Assembly: GCF_014202695.1 (NCBI RefSeq)
Contig: NZ_JACHHH010000001.1
Coordinates: forward strand, 1 to 64,000
Direction: 5' to 3'
Length of the DNA: 64,000 nt
Origin: Oribacterium sinus
GTDB taxonomy: Bacteria > Bacillota > Clostridia > Lachnospirales > Lachnospiraceae
Part shown: positions 62,921 to 64,000 of the stretch, one piece after another
How the letters are laid out: the number at the start of each line of letters is the position of its first letter
Position numbering within the stretch: position 1 is the first letter of the stretch
Program-made: the position numbers and the translations under genes
Notes under the pieces: model-generated
Told to the model about the DNA's origin: nothing
What the model saw: only the letters and a program-made list of their open reading frames with translations
The model's database searches: none

Positions 62921-63535
62921 TTATTTCGCAAATTCCTCCAATGCCGCCGGTATGGTGGATTGCAGGTACCGCAAGATAAATCGAATACATTCCTGCTTAT
63001 TAAAGGGGGACTTTTTTTGAAGATATAAGAGCAGGATTTGTGCAATGCTGGCGATATAGCTGTCCACCAGCGTATCCAAAAACTTCTGCTCGATGCCTAA
63101 GGGATTGGAAGTTTCCGTTATTTTTCCCCCATTCCTCTTCAAGACATCCTCCATCCCCTTTTCCATGGCCCAGGAGATTACTTTACGGAAGTCCTTATTT
63201 AAGAAACGAACCAAAGCATCCCTCCCCATGGAATCATAGACACAGTTTACAAAATGACGGTTCTTCTCAATGGAATCAAAAACCAGGGCAAGAGAATTTT
63301 CATAGTCCTCCTGATTCTGAATTTCAAAAATCAATCTTTGACTTTCTTGTGTTACCATCCATTCCAAAAGTCCGTAAATATCCGGAAAATAATAATAAAA
63401 GGTCTTTCTATTGATGCCGACCTTTTCAATCAGCTCCCGAACGGTAATCTTTTCCAGGGGCTTTTTTTGTAAATAAAATTCCAAGGCTTCCGCCAACTGT
63501 CTTTGGGTTCTTTCCCTACACTCTTGTTTTTTCAT
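62921..63535 (-). CDS. TetR-family regulator (DhaS-like)
   Basis: The 204-residue protein has the TetR DNA-binding domain at about 5-52, with RTQRQLAEALEFYL and ITVRELIEKVGINRKTFYYYFPDIYGLLEWM. A helical C-terminal domain of the kind found in DhaS-like regulators follows. The frame is open for 77 more codons upstream, but those cross AT-rich non-coding DNA, and MKKQECRERTQ at 63535 fits the family start. It points away from the exported-protein gene at 63765, which it may regulate. Confidence 0.85.
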   Translation of the reverse strand: MKKQECRERTQRQLAEALEFYLQKKPLEKITVRELIEKVGINRKTFYYYFPDIYGLLEWMVTQESQRLIFEIQNQEDYENSLALVFDSIEKNRHFVNCVYDSMGRDALVRFLNKDFRKVISWAMEKGMEDVLKRNGGKITETSNPLGIEQKFLDTLVDSYIASIAQILLLYLQKKSPFNKQECIRFILRYLQSTIPAALEEFAK

Positions 63536-63764
63536 TTTTATACCACATTTGTCCCATATTGTCCGTTTTTTTTCCTTTGCCAAAGGCTTAGGATATCTAC
63601 TGTTGCTTATGGCTTTTTTTTTAGTATAGCAAAAAAAGGAGAAAAACAAAGAAATAAGCATTGAAATAGTATGAGTAAAACAGTATGGGGAAAGGTTTTG
63701 AAAGCAGAAGTGCTTTAAAGACAAAAGTAGCATTGGAATCGTATAGAACAAGGAGGGTACAAGC

Positions 63765-64000
63765 ATGAAAAATCAGAAAATTTACAATAGAGAAACAGCA
63801 AGCAATCAAAACGGTAATCATAATGGTAATCAGAAGAATACTCGAAATGGTAAGCAAAGGAGCAGTGAAAGGAATAAGCAATGGAAAAGAGCAGTTTGTA
63901 TTGCTCTTTGTTTAAGTCAGGTCCTTGCCCTGTCCATCTCGGCTTTGGCAGAGGTGCAAAAGCCTCGCTATCACGAGAACTACTATGCCTTATTAAGCCC
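63765..64000 (+). CDS. Exported protein, N-terminal part (runs off the right edge)
   Basis: ATG 63765 has AAGGAGG 8 bp upstream and the frame stays open to the window end (78 codons). The N-terminus is unusually long and polar: about 43 residues with Asn/Gly/Lys/Arg-rich runs (NQNGNHNGNQKN). A hydrophobic segment AVCIALCLSQVLALSISALA then ends in an AxA-like cleavage site before EVQKPRYHEN. It looks like a long signal peptide of a secreted protein whose function lies outside the window. Confidence 0.7.
   Translation, partial: MKNQKIYNRETASNQNGNHNGNQKNTRNGKQRSSERNKQWKRAVCIALCLSQVLALSISALAEVQKPRYHENYYALLS

Overview
The window is typical of a motile, low-GC, Gram-positive anaerobe of the Lachnospiraceae type. 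It carries a cheA-cheW-cheR set, flgB, four large methyl-accepting chemotaxis proteins (MCPs), HemZ, anaerobic-style lactate dehydrogenase, a T-box in front of pheST, and strong AAGGAGG ribosome sites. An Oribacterium-like genus would fit, but this is inference from gene content, not a database match. No rRNA or tRNA gene was recognised.

Layout: 1-2330 is an accessory edge. It holds a transposase tail, a RelB-type antitoxin with a gutted PIN toxin, an Rpn-type PD-(D/E)XK nuclease and a long hairpin repeat. 2386-6470 (minus strand) holds flgB and, after a terminator, cheA-cheW-cheR. 6853-17142 is a tandem array of four MCP genes. 17404-21491 holds a NUDIX hydrolase and a solute-binding lipoprotein paired with a membrane GGDEF protein. 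21511-25365 is T-box-controlled pheST. 25400-25950 has three tandem hairpin repeats. 26082-28735 holds a LUD protein and an HTH/nucleotidyltransferase (AbiE-like) pair. 28749-32624 (minus strand) is secG-rnr-smpB and trmB. 33128-51806 is mostly housekeeping: an NlpC/P60 lipoprotein, a sugar nucleotidyltransferase, a DUF5711-like protein, a ROK kinase, mutS2, a two-component system with a degenerate HtrA/PDZ protein, a YhaM-type nuclease, hemZ, ldh, a DAHP synthase and tyrS. 52254-59274 is an AT-rich island with a TetR regulator, two ABC exporter half-transporters and an ECF importer (A, T and S components). 59651-64000 holds a VanZ-like protein, a small secreted protein, a lipid kinase, an unknown protein, a second TetR regulator and the start of an exported protein.

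The main regulatory result is a shared promoter-like motif, TTAT-N17/18-CGAT. It lies upstream of flgB, cheA, all four MCP genes and the lipoprotein-GGDEF pair. Spacing and -10 fit sigma-28 (SigD/FliA), but the -35 is TTAT rather than TAAA. If real, it places a lipoprotein-to-cyclic-di-GMP sensor in the motility regulon.

The main structural result is a family of large intergenic hairpins (2114-2259, three copies at 25404-25943, a nested array at 34811-35325, a fragment near 62850). Their inner core is conserved while the outer arms differ by locus yet stay self-complementary. A separate cloverleaf-like palindrome cluster lies at 32746-32960. Short tandem repeats are common in the gene gaps.
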